A DNA stretch of 64,000 nt from the NCBI RefSeq assembly GCF_002072105.2, contig NZ_MTBC01000010.1, positions 94,225 to 158,224 of the forward strand. Direction: 5' to 3'. The stretch is from Croceivirga radicis (GTDB lineage Bacteria; Bacteroidota; Bacteroidia; Flavobacteriales; Flavobacteriaceae). A program made the translations under genes and the position numbers. The notes beneath the pieces were generated by a model that was given only the letters and a program-made list of their open reading frames with translations, had not been told where the DNA came from and did no database searches. Of the stretch, positions 53,328 through 62,781 are shown piece after piece (position 1 is the first letter of the stretch; every line of letters starts with the position of its first letter).

Positions 53328-54986
53328 GTGAAGAAAACTGCCGTATTTAAAATTATTTCCGTACTATTACCTTTAGTACTAATAGTGCTTTTGGAAATAG
53401 TTTTACGTATAATTGGGTACGGCGAAACCTATAACCTTTTTAATAAAACAAAAGGAGATAACGGTATAGAGTACCTTACCTTAAATTCACATATTTCTAA
53501 AAAGTACTTTAAGAACACAGGGTTTAATTCTGACAACCAATCAGACTTATTTCTAAGCCAAAAAACCGATAGCACATTTAGAATTTTTGTACAAGGCGCA
53601 TCTACCACCGTAGGGTTTCCGTTTTACCGTGGCGCATCGTTTCCTAGATTATTAAAGCAACGTTTAGAAAAAACCTTCCCAGAGAAAAATATTGAGGTTA
53701 TTAATACTGGAATTACTGCGGTAAACTCCTATACCTTGTGGGACATAACCCCAGAAATTATTGCGCAAAAGCCAGATCTTGTTTTGATTTATGCGGGCCA
53801 TAACGAATATTATGGTGCTTTAGGGGTTGGTTCTTCGGCTTCTGTAGGTAACCACCCATTTTTAATCAGATCCTACTTAAAACTGAAAAATTTCAAGTTT
53901 TTTCAACTGTTCGAGAATACATTTCAAAAGATTACCCAACGTGATCAAAACAACTTAAAAACAGTAAAAGAAACCACGCTTATGGAAGTGTTGGCCAAAG
54001 AACAGCAAATACCACTTGGTTCTAAAGCCTACCTAGCCGGGTTACAACAATATGAGCAAAATCTTGGCCGGATACTTTCTTACTACAAAAAGCATAACAT
54101 ACCCGTTATTTTAAGCACCTTGGTAAGCAATGAAAAAGACACTGCTCCTTTTATTAGCCCTGCCTTAAACATTGAGTACTACAAAAAACTCTGCGAAAAA
54201 GATTTATCAACTGCTAAAACTAAAGCCCAGCATAATGCAATGGCATCATATGTATTAGGACATTATTTTTTCAAAAAAAACCAATTAGATACTGCCAAGC
54301 ATTATTTCCATCAAGCCAAAGAATTAGATTTATTACGTTTTAGGGCCCCAGATGCTATTAATACCATAATTAGGCAATTTTCCAAAGAAGAAAACATTCC
54401 TTTAGTAGATATTAAAGCCCTATTTGAGTCTAAATCTCCAAGCAAAATGGTTGGAAAATCGCTTTTAACTGAACATGTACACCCAAATGTAGAAGGCTAT
54501 TTTTTAATGGCAGATGCTTTTTATACCAAGCTAGAAGAACTACGTTTAATTGGAGATTGGAAAAATAAAATAAACTACCCACAAGCTTTTAGCAATTTAC
54601 CCACCACTAAAATTGACAGTATACGTGGAACTATAATTCTAAAAGAGTTGCAGCAACAATGGCCATTTACTTTGAACACTCCCAAACCAGATGCAAACAA
54701 TTCAATTCTTTATAGTCCTACCAGTTTTGAAGAGCGTATGGCTTGGAACATACACCAAGGAAAGCAAAAATGGGAAGACGCCATGCGCCAAGCCTATCAT
54801 TTTTACACAAAGAAAGGTGATTTTAAAAATGCCCTAACCGTTGTAGAAACATTATTATTTGAATATCCAGAACAATGGCGAGTGCATAAAATGGCAGAAG
54901 AAACTTGCCTAAGATTAAGCGATACCTTAACCGCAAACTACTACGCAAACAAAAAAACAAAATTAAAGGCTATGAAGCCCGATTAA
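53328..54986 (+). CDS. Membrane-anchored SGNH-fold protein with TPR-like C-terminus
   Basis: 552 aa with a GTG start. An N-terminal membrane helix (FKIISVLLPLVLIVLLEIVL) is followed by SGNH blocks: GASTTVGFPFYRGASFP (block I with GAS in place of GDS), a conserved Asn-Gly-like stretch NTGITAVNSYTLWD, block III YAGHNEYYG and a late EHVHPNVEGY (block V). A helical TPR-like region (about 290-340 and 470-540) follows. Could be an acyl esterase or acyltransferase. It ends 4 bp before the convergent SxtJ gene and 14 bp after the CE gene. Confidence 0.85.
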   Translation: MKKTAVFKIISVLLPLVLIVLLEIVLRIIGYGETYNLFNKTKGDNGIEYLTLNSHISKKYFKNTGFNSDNQSDLFLSQKTDSTFRIFVQGASTTVGFPFYRGASFPRLLKQRLEKTFPEKNIEVINTGITAVNSYTLWDITPEIIAQKPDLVLIYAGHNEYYGALGVGSSASVGNHPFLIRSYLKLKNFKFFQLFENTFQKITQRDQNNLKTVKETTLMEVLAKEQQIPLGSKAYLAGLQQYEQNLGRILSYYKKHNIPVILSTLVSNEKDTAPFISPALNIEYYKKLCEKDLSTAKTKAQHNAMASYVLGHYFFKKNQLDTAKHYFHQAKELDLLRFRAPDAINTIIRQFSKEENIPLVDIKALFESKSPSKMVGKSLLTEHVHPNVEGYFLMADAFYTKLEELRLIGDWKNKINYPQAFSNLPTTKIDSIRGTIILKELQQQWPFTLNTPKPDANNSILYSPTSFEERMAWNIHQGKQKWEDAMRQAYHFYTKKGDFKNALTVVETLLFEYPEQWRVHKMAEETCLRLSDTLTANYYANKKTKLKAMKPD

Positions 54987-54990
54987 ACCA

Positions 54991-55353
54991 TTACCAAGGC
55001 CGTTCTATATCTTTTTCTTCAATACACCTTTGCTGTAAAACATAAAAACTCACTTTGTGACCATTTTCTTTTTTAATCGGGTTTTTGCTTAGCAATCTTT
55101 GCAAAATAGCTAAAGGTGTTAGTACAAGATAAAACACCAAAAAAAGTATCATGAAATTCATTAGTATACCTAGGTAATGGCCAAAAGATAGCCACGTTTT
55201 TGCAATAAATATTGTTCCTTTATGGGATAAAAGGGCAACGAGCAAAAAAGCTATTGTTACCAGAGATAACCATTCTATCTTATACCAAAAACCGATTAGT
55301 AAAGGTACTAATGCCAAGACCAGCAGGGTATCTAACGCTTTTGCTCTTTCCAT
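54991..55353 (-). CDS. SxtJ-family membrane protein
   Basis: About 120 aa from ATG 55353 (MERAKALDTLLVLALVPLLIGFWYK), which overlaps the previous stop as TAATG; the frame extends 34 codons upstream. Three hydrophobic segments and a C-terminal amphipathic stretch (KKENGHKVSFYVLQQRC) match the SxtJ family, named from saxitoxin gene clusters where it accompanies carbamoyltransferases. Function unknown. Last gene of the trio. Confidence 0.85.
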   Translation of the reverse strand: MERAKALDTLLVLALVPLLIGFWYKIEWLSLVTIAFLLVALLSHKGTIFIAKTWLSFGHYLGILMNFMILFLVFYLVLTPLAILQRLLSKNPIKKENGHKVSFYVLQQRCIEEKDIERPW

Positions 55354-55502
55354 TAAAATAAAGAATATATAAAGGGGCCTATAGCAGTACCATTGGTCAA
55401 AAATATTAGCAAGCCCAAAACAGCAAAAATTAACACCAGTGGCAATAACCACCACTTCTTTCGTTCTTTTAAAAAAAGAAAAAAATCTTTTATAAATTCC
55501 AT
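55353..55502 (-). CDS. DUF5989-family small membrane protein
   Basis: 49 aa from ATG 55502, whose first base overlaps the stop of the carbamoyltransferase (TAATG on the minus strand). A basic amphipathic start (MEFIKDFFLFLKERKKWWLL) is followed by one hydrophobic helix (LVLIFAVLGLLIFLTNG) and IGPFIYSLF. Matches DUF5989, a family found between a carbamoyltransferase and SxtJ in many bacteria. Role unknown; perhaps a subunit of a membrane complex. Confidence 0.85.
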   Translation of the reverse strand: MEFIKDFFLFLKERKKWWLLPLVLIFAVLGLLIFLTNGTAIGPFIYSLF

Positions 55503-57301
55503 TACTTTTCTATCACGTAATTTTCTAAAACCAGAATATCCATATTGGTTTTTAAAAAACAATCAATGGCATCTTCAGGTGTATTAACAATAGGCTCATC
55601 CTTTACATTAAAACTGGTATTTACAATTACTCCTATCCCGGTAAGTAATTTATAGTCTTGTATTAATTGCCAAAACCTTGCATTAAACTCCTTACTTACG
55701 GCTTGCACCCTGGCCGAATAATCTATATGGGTTATAGCGGGTAATTTTGATTTGGGTATTGCCCTTTTTTCTTCTAAGGACAAATCTTGAAAACCACTAT
55801 CTAAGTTAAAACATAAAGAGGGTTTAAGAGAACTTGTAAAGAGCATATAGGGCGATGGATTACCAGCTTCAAAATACGTAGTATAATCCTCTACACATAC
55901 GGCAGGAGCAAAAGGTCTAAAGCTTTCCCTAAACTTTATCTTTAGATTTAAGTTTGTTTGCATTTCTGGATTAGAAGCCGCTGCCAAGATACTTCTATTA
56001 CCCAAAGCCCTAGGTCCAAATTCTGTTCTGCCTTGGTACCAACCAACCACCTTATCTGCTGCCAAATAGCCAGCTACCACTTTACACAAGTTTTTTTCTT
56101 CTTGATAAAACCGAAAAGGCAATTTGCGGTTTTTTAAATTACGTTCTATTTCCTGATTGTAATATTTTGGTCCTAAGTATACCTTATACGGATGCGGCAT
56201 TCCTTTGAATTCCAAAGGTTGTTTTAAATAAGCTGCAGCCAAGCCAGCTCCCAAAGCCCCGCCGGCATCACCGGCTGCTGGCTGTATATAAATATCAGAA
56301 AAAAGACCTTTTGCAAATAAAACCGAATTGGCTACACAATTAAGAAAAACCCCACCTGCCAAACACAAATTACTGGCTTTTGTTATCTTTTTTACATGCG
56401 TAATCAATAGCACCAAAACCTCTTCTGTAACTTTTTGTGCGGCTAAGGCCAAATCTGCATGTATTTGAGATAATTTATCTTCTGCTTTCCTCTTTCTAAA
56501 TCCAAATAAAACTTCCCATTTTTTAGGCAATACCATGGTAGAACCGACCGGAAAGTTGAAATAGGAAAGGTTTAATTTAAAAGATCCGTCCGTTTTAATT
56601 GTTATCAATTGGGATTTAATAATTTCTATAAATTGCTGAACCCTAGCAGAATTGGGTACGGCATAAGGTGCCAAGCCCATCATTTTATATTCACCAGCGT
56701 TTACTTTAAAACCTAAAAAGTAGGTGAATGATGAATAAAAGAGGCCTAAGGAATGTGGAAAATGTAACTCACCCATAATTTGGAATCCCTTACTACCATC
56801 TGCCATACCAAAGGTTGTGGTGGCCCATTCTCCTACCCCATCTACTGTTAAAAAAGCACTTTTTGCAAAGGGCGATGTGTAAAAAGCACTAGCTGCATGA
56901 GAAAGATGGTGTTCTGGAAATAAGATAGCCATCTTAACCTTTTTACCACCATTTAGTCGTTTTAATCTTTTTTGGATTAGCTGTTTGGTAAACAATTTCT
57001 CTTTTAGCCAAATAGGCATGGCCTTAGCAAAAGATAAAAAACCTTTTGGCGCATAGGCATAATAGGTTTCTAATAAACGTTCAAATTTTAAAAAAGGTTT
57101 ATCATAAAAAGCTATGTAATCTATTTGCTCTAGGGTAATGCAAGCTTCTTTTAAACAAAAGCGAATAGCATTTTCTGGAAAGGATGCATCATTTTTAATA
57201 CGTGTAAAACGTTCTTCTTGTGCTGCATACACAACCTTACCATCTTCTATAAGAGCAGCGGCAGCATCATGATAAAAAGCAGATATCCCAAGAATTTTCA
57301 T
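55502..57301 (-). CDS. NodU/CmcH/TobZ-family carbamoyltransferase
   Basis: 599 aa. The N-terminal kinase-like domain starts GISAFYHDAAAALIEDGKVV and continues AAQEERFTRIKNDASFP, with HHLSHAASAFYTS (the metal-binding His pair). The C-terminal carbamoyl-transfer domain has VVGWYQGRTEFGPRALGNRS. The family uses carbamoyl phosphate and ATP to carbamoylate hydroxyl groups of glycans or natural products. It forms a translationally coupled trio with DUF5989 and SxtJ; the acceptor is unknown. Confidence 0.93.
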   Translation of the reverse strand: MKILGISAFYHDAAAALIEDGKVVYAAQEERFTRIKNDASFPENAIRFCLKEACITLEQIDYIAFYDKPFLKFERLLETYYAYAPKGFLSFAKAMPIWLKEKLFTKQLIQKRLKRLNGGKKVKMAILFPEHHLSHAASAFYTSPFAKSAFLTVDGVGEWATTTFGMADGSKGFQIMGELHFPHSLGLFYSSFTYFLGFKVNAGEYKMMGLAPYAVPNSARVQQFIEIIKSQLITIKTDGSFKLNLSYFNFPVGSTMVLPKKWEVLFGFRKRKAEDKLSQIHADLALAAQKVTEEVLVLLITHVKKITKASNLCLAGGVFLNCVANSVLFAKGLFSDIYIQPAAGDAGGALGAGLAAAYLKQPLEFKGMPHPYKVYLGPKYYNQEIERNLKNRKLPFRFYQEEKNLCKVVAGYLAADKVVGWYQGRTEFGPRALGNRSILAAASNPEMQTNLNLKIKFRESFRPFAPAVCVEDYTTYFEAGNPSPYMLFTSSLKPSLCFNLDSGFQDLSLEEKRAIPKSKLPAITHIDYSARVQAVSKEFNARFWQLIQDYKLLTGIGVIVNTSFNVKDEPIVNTPEDAIDCFLKTNMDILVLENYVIEK

Positions 57302-57320
57302 TACCTACAACTAAAAATAG

Positions 57321-57352
57321 GAAAGAGGCCGTTAACACGAACAGCCTCTTTC
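57321..57352 (-). terminator. Terminator between SusD and the carbamoyltransferase trio
   Basis: GAAAGAGGC ... GCCTCTTTC, a perfect 9 bp stem with a 14 nt loop. In gene orientation it is followed by CTATTTTTAG. It would end the susC-susD transcript before the carbamoyltransferase. Confidence 0.65.
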
Positions 57353-57404
57353 AAAAAAATCTAAACTAACTCAAACTAATGCTACTAAAAGATTAGGTTG
57401 CATC

Positions 57405-59333
57405 TTAATATCCTGGATTCTGATAGGCAATTTTTTCAGCCTCCGTCATATCCAAATCGTCTATTTGTCCTTGCGGTATTGGTCTTAAATAATGATGCGG
57501 TTGTATGTTTCTGGTGGTAACCACAGGGCTGTGATCGGTGGCATCGTTACCAGCAATTTCGTAGGAAGCTGCCAACACGTCCCAAGTCTGGGTTCTTACC
57601 AAATCTAACCATCTTACGCCTTCGCCAAAATACTCTCTTGAACGCTCTGCCAAAATGTATTCTATGGTAATAGTGGTTGGTGTTGCCGCAGTTAATGCAG
57701 AACTATTATCCTCTATACGTTCTTCTTGCTCACCATTATCAAAACGCCATTTACCAGCACGGGCACGTAAAACGTTAACCAAATCCCTAGCACTTTTACC
57801 GGCCTGTGTGGCCGCTCCTTTAACGGCCGCTTCTGCCGCTACCAAATAGAATTCGGAATATTTAGCAATAGGAAACGGTCTGGTTAAAGCTCCATTTGGC
57901 TGCCCTAAGGAATTTTCCGTATCATGATCCGTACGGTAGGTACCCAACTTCCATAAACCTGGATAAAATCTTCTATTAATTTCATTTAGATTGATTACAT
58001 AATCTGATCTCCCAGCCACTTCACCAGCACCAAGATTTCCTCCGTTAACGCTATAATCTACCGTTGGATCATATTCATCCAAGAACGAAATTACCGCATC
58101 CCCGGGGGCAATCTCCATACCATTGGCCGCTGTAATCGTAGGGTCGCTCACACCACCCTTATTCCAATTACCTCTATAACTGGTCACAAAAGTGGCATCG
58201 TACCTAGAGTCTAATTCCTTTTCGGCAAAAGTTTCTTCAAAAACATTAATGCTAGGAGCCATACGTGTCCATGGGCGGCCATAACTTTGCGCTGCCTCTC
58301 TTTGAACTGCTGCAACACCATCTACATTAATAGTAGTATAATTAGATGTTACCATCCACACAGCAGTATTGGCACTACCTCCTGTGCTGCTCCAACCTAA
58401 GCTTGCTCCATTATATATTTCGCTCTCTTCTGTACGGTCTGCATACAACATCATTTCGCTATGACGGTCATTAGAAGCTAAATGCACATCATAGAAATAT
58501 TCTTGTAAAGAATAAGGCCCAGGGTTATCTATTCCTTGAACGGCAATATCATAGGCTTGTTGAAAATACCATTGCGCATCCCTACCATCTGGGTCTGTCC
58601 TTGGTGTATCTGGGTAAGTAGGAATATTTCTTGGGTTCTCTAACCACCAACCATAAGTTAAATACGCTTTGGCCAAATATAAACGTGCCACGTTTTTAGT
58701 AACCGTACCAGTAAGTCTGGGCGAATCTGGCAAATCGTTGACCGCAGTTATCAAGTCTGGAAAAATACCAATTGTATAAACTTCTGGCACTGTATTTCTG
58801 GTAGATGTTCTGACAGCTGAATTATTGAATGCCAACTCTCCAGAACCCAAATCTAGGGGTACACCTCCAAATTGTTGCACCAATAAAAAATAATTAAACG
58901 CCCTAAAAAAACGAGCCTCTGCAATAACGGCGTTATCCAAGCCGACGGCAGAAGCGTTTTCTATAATACCACTTGCCGTATTTATAGCAGGAAAACTATT
59001 GCCCCACTGTATACCTGTAGTATAGGTATCCGACATAATTTCTCCTTCACCAGATAAATCTGCCGTTTTAAAATTGTTATCGGCACTTTGGGCAAAGGTA
59101 TACTCATCCGTACCAGTTTCCATGGAATTATAATAGTACGCTTGACCATATATATCCCTAAGGTTTTGGTATAAAAAAGTTAAACCTCCGTTTACACCCA
59201 ACTCTGTTTCAAAAAACTCTGGGGTAAACACACCCCTTGTTTCTTCTTGTATAATGTCCTTAGTACAAGAACCTATTAGCAATGCAGAAGCAAACACTGC
59301 CAAGAATTTTGTTTTATTATTAAACTTTTTCAT
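57405..59333 (-). CDS. SusD/RagB-family lipoprotein, xylan locus
   Basis: 642 aa. Signal with lipobox (FLAVFASALLIGSCTKD). SusD features: ARFFRAFNYFLLVQQFGGVPLDL, KNVARLYLAKAYLTYGWWL (TPR-like) and C-terminal LAERSREYFGEGVRWLDL with HYLRPIPQGQIDDLD. Binds xylan oligosaccharides at the cell surface. Twelve bases after SusC; a terminator follows. Confidence 0.96.
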   Translation of the reverse strand: MKKFNNKTKFLAVFASALLIGSCTKDIIQEETRGVFTPEFFETELGVNGGLTFLYQNLRDIYGQAYYYNSMETGTDEYTFAQSADNNFKTADLSGEGEIMSDTYTTGIQWGNSFPAINTASGIIENASAVGLDNAVIAEARFFRAFNYFLLVQQFGGVPLDLGSGELAFNNSAVRTSTRNTVPEVYTIGIFPDLITAVNDLPDSPRLTGTVTKNVARLYLAKAYLTYGWWLENPRNIPTYPDTPRTDPDGRDAQWYFQQAYDIAVQGIDNPGPYSLQEYFYDVHLASNDRHSEMMLYADRTEESEIYNGASLGWSSTGGSANTAVWMVTSNYTTINVDGVAAVQREAAQSYGRPWTRMAPSINVFEETFAEKELDSRYDATFVTSYRGNWNKGGVSDPTITAANGMEIAPGDAVISFLDEYDPTVDYSVNGGNLGAGEVAGRSDYVINLNEINRRFYPGLWKLGTYRTDHDTENSLGQPNGALTRPFPIAKYSEFYLVAAEAAVKGAATQAGKSARDLVNVLRARAGKWRFDNGEQEERIEDNSSALTAATPTTITIEYILAERSREYFGEGVRWLDLVRTQTWDVLAASYEIAGNDATDHSPVVTTRNIQPHHYLRPIPQGQIDDLDMTEAEKIAYQNPGY

Positions 59334-59345
59334 TTTGATTCTTTT

Positions 59346-62300
59346 TTAAAATGTGATGTTTAATCCTAACATATAATTTCTAGTTGTAGGAACGTTAGCT
59401 CCTACTGTTGGTATACCATTAGAAATTTGTGAGGTATTTACCGCTACGTTCTGACGGTTACCATTAGAGTCCACACCAGAATTAGTCTCTGGATCTAGAC
59501 CAGATTCTTTGGTGAACGGAGAAAACAATACAAATGGATTCTGGGCCGTTGCATATAGATAGATATTCTGCACACCCAAATTCTTTACCAAGTTTTGATC
59601 CAATGTATAACCCAAGGTTAGTGCTCTAACCTTTAAGAAAGAAGCATCAAAATAACCCAAAGTACTAGCATATTTTTGATTATCACCAGATTGGATACCC
59701 CCTGGAGCGGGATATTTAGCATCTGTATTGGTAGGTGTCCAATAATCTACGTCCACGTTATTTCTTCTACCTGTAAGTAAGTTTACATAACCATTAGAAG
59801 AATGTAAAGTACTTACCAGTATACCACCACTTTGGAAAACACCAACGGCACTTAGATCAAAATTCTTATAGGTGAAACGCGTGTTAAAACCGCCTTGAAA
59901 ATCTGGTGTAGGATCTTGCACTACCCTATCATCTGCATTAATCGCTCTTACAGGAGAACCATCTTCGTTGAACTCTCCAGTATATGCCACTTTGATCATA
60001 CCTACATTTCCTCCTGGTTCATACTGATCTAAATATTGGAAATCAGGATCAGACTCGTTCCAGAGACCAATTCGCTTATAATCATAAATAACGTTAATAG
60101 GAGACCCAACAAACAATAAAGAACCAACGTTTTCATCAAGACCAGATGCAAGGGAAACAATTTTATTTCTATTGGTAAACACGTTAACGCCTGCTTCCCA
60201 AGACAAACCATTTGGATTATCTATTATGGTACCGTTAAGTGCAATTTCAATACCCTTATTTTCTGTTTTAGCAATATTGGTTGCAATGTTATTCACCCCA
60301 GAGGTATCTGGTAAGCCAAGATTAAATAACACATCATTGGTTTTGGTTACATAATATTCAACCGTACCAGACAAACGGCTACCAAACAAAGAGAAATCCA
60401 AGCCATAGTTAAATGTTTCTGAGAATTCCCATCCTAGATTAGGGTTTGGCAATTGGGTTACACTGTAGCCTGTTGCAAATGTGCTTCCAAAATTATAGTC
60501 TACCGTAGACAATCTACCCTGTGTAGAATATGGGGCAATTGCCTGATTGGATGTTTCTCCATAACCTACTCTTAATTTAAGTAAATCTACAAAACCTACA
60601 TTCTCCATAAATGATTCGTTACCTATGTTCCAACCCAGAGAAACCGCCGGATAAGTATACCATTTATACCCTGGAGCCAATCTTGAAGAACCATCGGAAC
60701 GAACGGTAGCGGTAAACAAATACCTATTGTCATACTGGTAAAGCACCCTGGCCATATAAGAAAGTAAACCGGTGGAAGAATAACCGGTTCCGTAATCTGT
60801 AATATCCTCTGCTAAGGCAGCATCTAAGTTATACCACAGTGAATTTTCATCGGGTACATTTCTTACCGCTAATGTTGCATTATCATAATCTGTTCTTTGT
60901 GAAGAAAACAATCCTACAAAGTTTACTTGATGCTTATCCGCAAAGGTTTTATCGTATAACAATTGATTTTCAATAACATAATCCCTTGTTAAGGAAGTGC
61001 TGTATCTAGCGGACGAATTGTTGTCTTCATTATAACTAAATACGCCCCTTCCTTGAAAATTACCGTCTCTACTGGTCCTAAAGTTTAAACCAACATTTAA
61101 TCGATATTTAAGTCCGTCTACCCATGGTATTTTTACTTCACCATATATATTGTTGTAGGATCCAAAATCCAATTGTTCATTTTTTCTGCCGTCTCCTATT
61201 CTACTTATTTCGTTTCTTGTAGGTATCCAAACATCATCTGCTTGTGTTTGCAGCCGTACAGACTCCAAAAAGTTTCCGTTTTCGTCATAGGGACTTAATA
61301 AAGGTGAAGCGGCCAATGAAACACCGGTAATGCTAGAGGTTATGTTATAATTCATTACTGAGTTAATACCAAACCTAAAAAGTTCGCCAACTTGTTGGTC
61401 TACTTGTGCTCTTAAAGAGTAACGCTGAAAAGAATCTCCAGGCAATACAGATGTTTCTTTAAAGTACCCCAATCCAACATTATAAGACCCTTTTTCAGTA
61501 CCACCTTGTACGCTTATATCATGGGTTGTTTGTAAGCCTGTACCGTAAAGCAAATCTTGCCAGTCTGTATCGTTTGCCAAGTCTTCGTCCCCTCCTAAAT
61601 CATAAATTGGAACACCACCATTATTGGCGGCAACATCTGCTCGTAACTGCGTAAGTTGCGCAGCATTCATCATGGGAAATTTACTAAATACCTCTTTTGT
61701 TGCATAATAAGTGTTGTACGTAAATTTAGCTTTTTGCCCTTTTGTACCAGATTTGGTAGTAATGATAATGACACCATTTGCCCCCCTAGATCCATAGATA
61801 GCCGTTGCAGACGCATCTTTAAGAATATCTAAGCTTTCTATATCATTTACATTGATATCACTTAAACCACCCGAAAAAGGAATTCCATTCAATACGATCA
61901 ATGGATCATTATCTCCATTAAGAGAACGTGTACCCCTAATACGTACGGTTGGCGCCGCACCAGGCCTAGTACTAGTTGTAGAAATGTTTACACCGGGTGC
62001 ACGCCCTTGCAATGCCTGTTGAAAGTTGGCAGTTTGTACCTCTTTAATTTCATCTGCTTTTAAAGAGACAACAGAACCAGTTACAGACTCTTTACTTTGG
62101 GTACCATACCCAATAACAACAACTTCATCTAGCAGTTGCGTATCCTCTTCTAGCTGTACGTTTAAATTTCGTCTTCCATTTAACGCAATCGTTTGAGGAT
62201 TAAACCCTAAATAACGGAATTCCAAACTAGCACCCTGTGCTACTTCTAGAACATAGTTTCCATCAAAATCCGTAGTAGTTCCATTGGTAGTGTTCATCTC

Positions 62301-62480
62301 TATAACACTAACCCCAGGAATAGGCGTACCGGCTGCGTCCGTAACCGTTCCGCTTACGGAGACCTTTGTTTGCCCAATTGCACTTACACTACAAAACAGC
62401 AAGGCAAGCACACATAAATACAATCGTAAGGCATTTGCCTTCCATTTGATTAAAAAATCAAAATCTAAGTTTTTAGACAT
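59346..62480 (-). CDS. SusC/RagA-family TonB-dependent transporter, xylan locus
   Basis: 1044 aa. Signal region (LRLYLCVLALLFCSVSAIGQ), carboxypeptidase-like domain (GTVTDAAGTPIPGVSVIEM), plug start LDEVVVIGYGTQSKESVTGS and RIRGTRSLNGDNDPLIVLNG, and a full barrel ending in TTRNYMLGLNITF. Works with the adjacent SusD. Transcribed from the promoter at 62558-62587, whose TTG lies in LacI operator site 3, so it should be induced with GH10. Confidence 0.97.
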   Translation of the reverse strand: MSKNLDFDFLIKWKANALRLYLCVLALLFCSVSAIGQTKVSVSGTVTDAAGTPIPGVSVIEMNTTNGTTTDFDGNYVLEVAQGASLEFRYLGFNPQTIALNGRRNLNVQLEEDTQLLDEVVVIGYGTQSKESVTGSVVSLKADEIKEVQTANFQQALQGRAPGVNISTTSTRPGAAPTVRIRGTRSLNGDNDPLIVLNGIPFSGGLSDINVNDIESLDILKDASATAIYGSRGANGVIIITTKSGTKGQKAKFTYNTYYATKEVFSKFPMMNAAQLTQLRADVAANNGGVPIYDLGGDEDLANDTDWQDLLYGTGLQTTHDISVQGGTEKGSYNVGLGYFKETSVLPGDSFQRYSLRAQVDQQVGELFRFGINSVMNYNITSSITGVSLAASPLLSPYDENGNFLESVRLQTQADDVWIPTRNEISRIGDGRKNEQLDFGSYNNIYGEVKIPWVDGLKYRLNVGLNFRTSRDGNFQGRGVFSYNEDNNSSARYSTSLTRDYVIENQLLYDKTFADKHQVNFVGLFSSQRTDYDNATLAVRNVPDENSLWYNLDAALAEDITDYGTGYSSTGLLSYMARVLYQYDNRYLFTATVRSDGSSRLAPGYKWYTYPAVSLGWNIGNESFMENVGFVDLLKLRVGYGETSNQAIAPYSTQGRLSTVDYNFGSTFATGYSVTQLPNPNLGWEFSETFNYGLDFSLFGSRLSGTVEYYVTKTNDVLFNLGLPDTSGVNNIATNIAKTENKGIEIALNGTIIDNPNGLSWEAGVNVFTNRNKIVSLASGLDENVGSLLFVGSPINVIYDYKRIGLWNESDPDFQYLDQYEPGGNVGMIKVAYTGEFNEDGSPVRAINADDRVVQDPTPDFQGGFNTRFTYKNFDLSAVGVFQSGGILVSTLHSSNGYVNLLTGRRNNVDVDYWTPTNTDAKYPAPGGIQSGDNQKYASTLGYFDASFLKVRALTLGYTLDQNLVKNLGVQNIYLYATAQNPFVLFSPFTKESGLDPETNSGVDSNGNRQNVAVNTSQISNGIPTVGANVPTTRNYMLGLNITF

Positions 62481-62557
62481 GTTTTAAGAATTTAGTTTAA
62501 TTTCAACAGTTTGGTTGAGACTTAAGCAATTTTACCTGCTTTATAGTTTCAATATGA

Positions 62558-62587
62558 TAAATGTATATATTAAAATTACAGATGCAA
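62558..62587 (-). promoter_or_regulatory. Promoter of susC, xylan locus
   Basis: On the minus strand TTG (plus-strand CAA, 62585-62587), 19 bp spacer, TACATTTA (62558-62565), fitting the TTG-N17-23-TANNTTTG pattern except the last base. The TTG lies in operator site 3. Confidence 0.6.
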
Positions 62588-62597
62588 TCGATTGCAT
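62582..62597. promoter_or_regulatory. LacI-type operator, site 3 (between susC and GH10)
   Basis: ATGCAATCGATTGCAT, a perfect 16 bp palindrome with a CG centre. It is the best copy of the three operators and lies between divergent susC and GH10 genes, 185 bp from the GH10 start and about 100 bp from the susC start. Confidence 0.85.
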
Positions 62598-62781
62598 TTA
62601 ATTTTCAAAAAATGCTACGAAAATTTTTGCGAAACATATCGAACTTAGATTCTTAATTCTATGTATTTAACAGACTAACCACTCTATCTTAGCAAGATTC
62701 CAATAAAGAATTATGTTTTTTAAGGTTATTAAATTAACTGCCCAACACCTAAAACTGAATACTACTAAACTAAAGCACATA

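Larger units (their letters stand above)
62481..62781. promoter_or_regulatory. Divergent control region between susC and GH10
   Basis: About 300 bp without genes, containing operator site 3 and a susC promoter. A CGAAAATTTTTGCG motif follows the operator towards GH10. The GH10 promoter cannot be placed with confidence. Confidence 0.6.
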
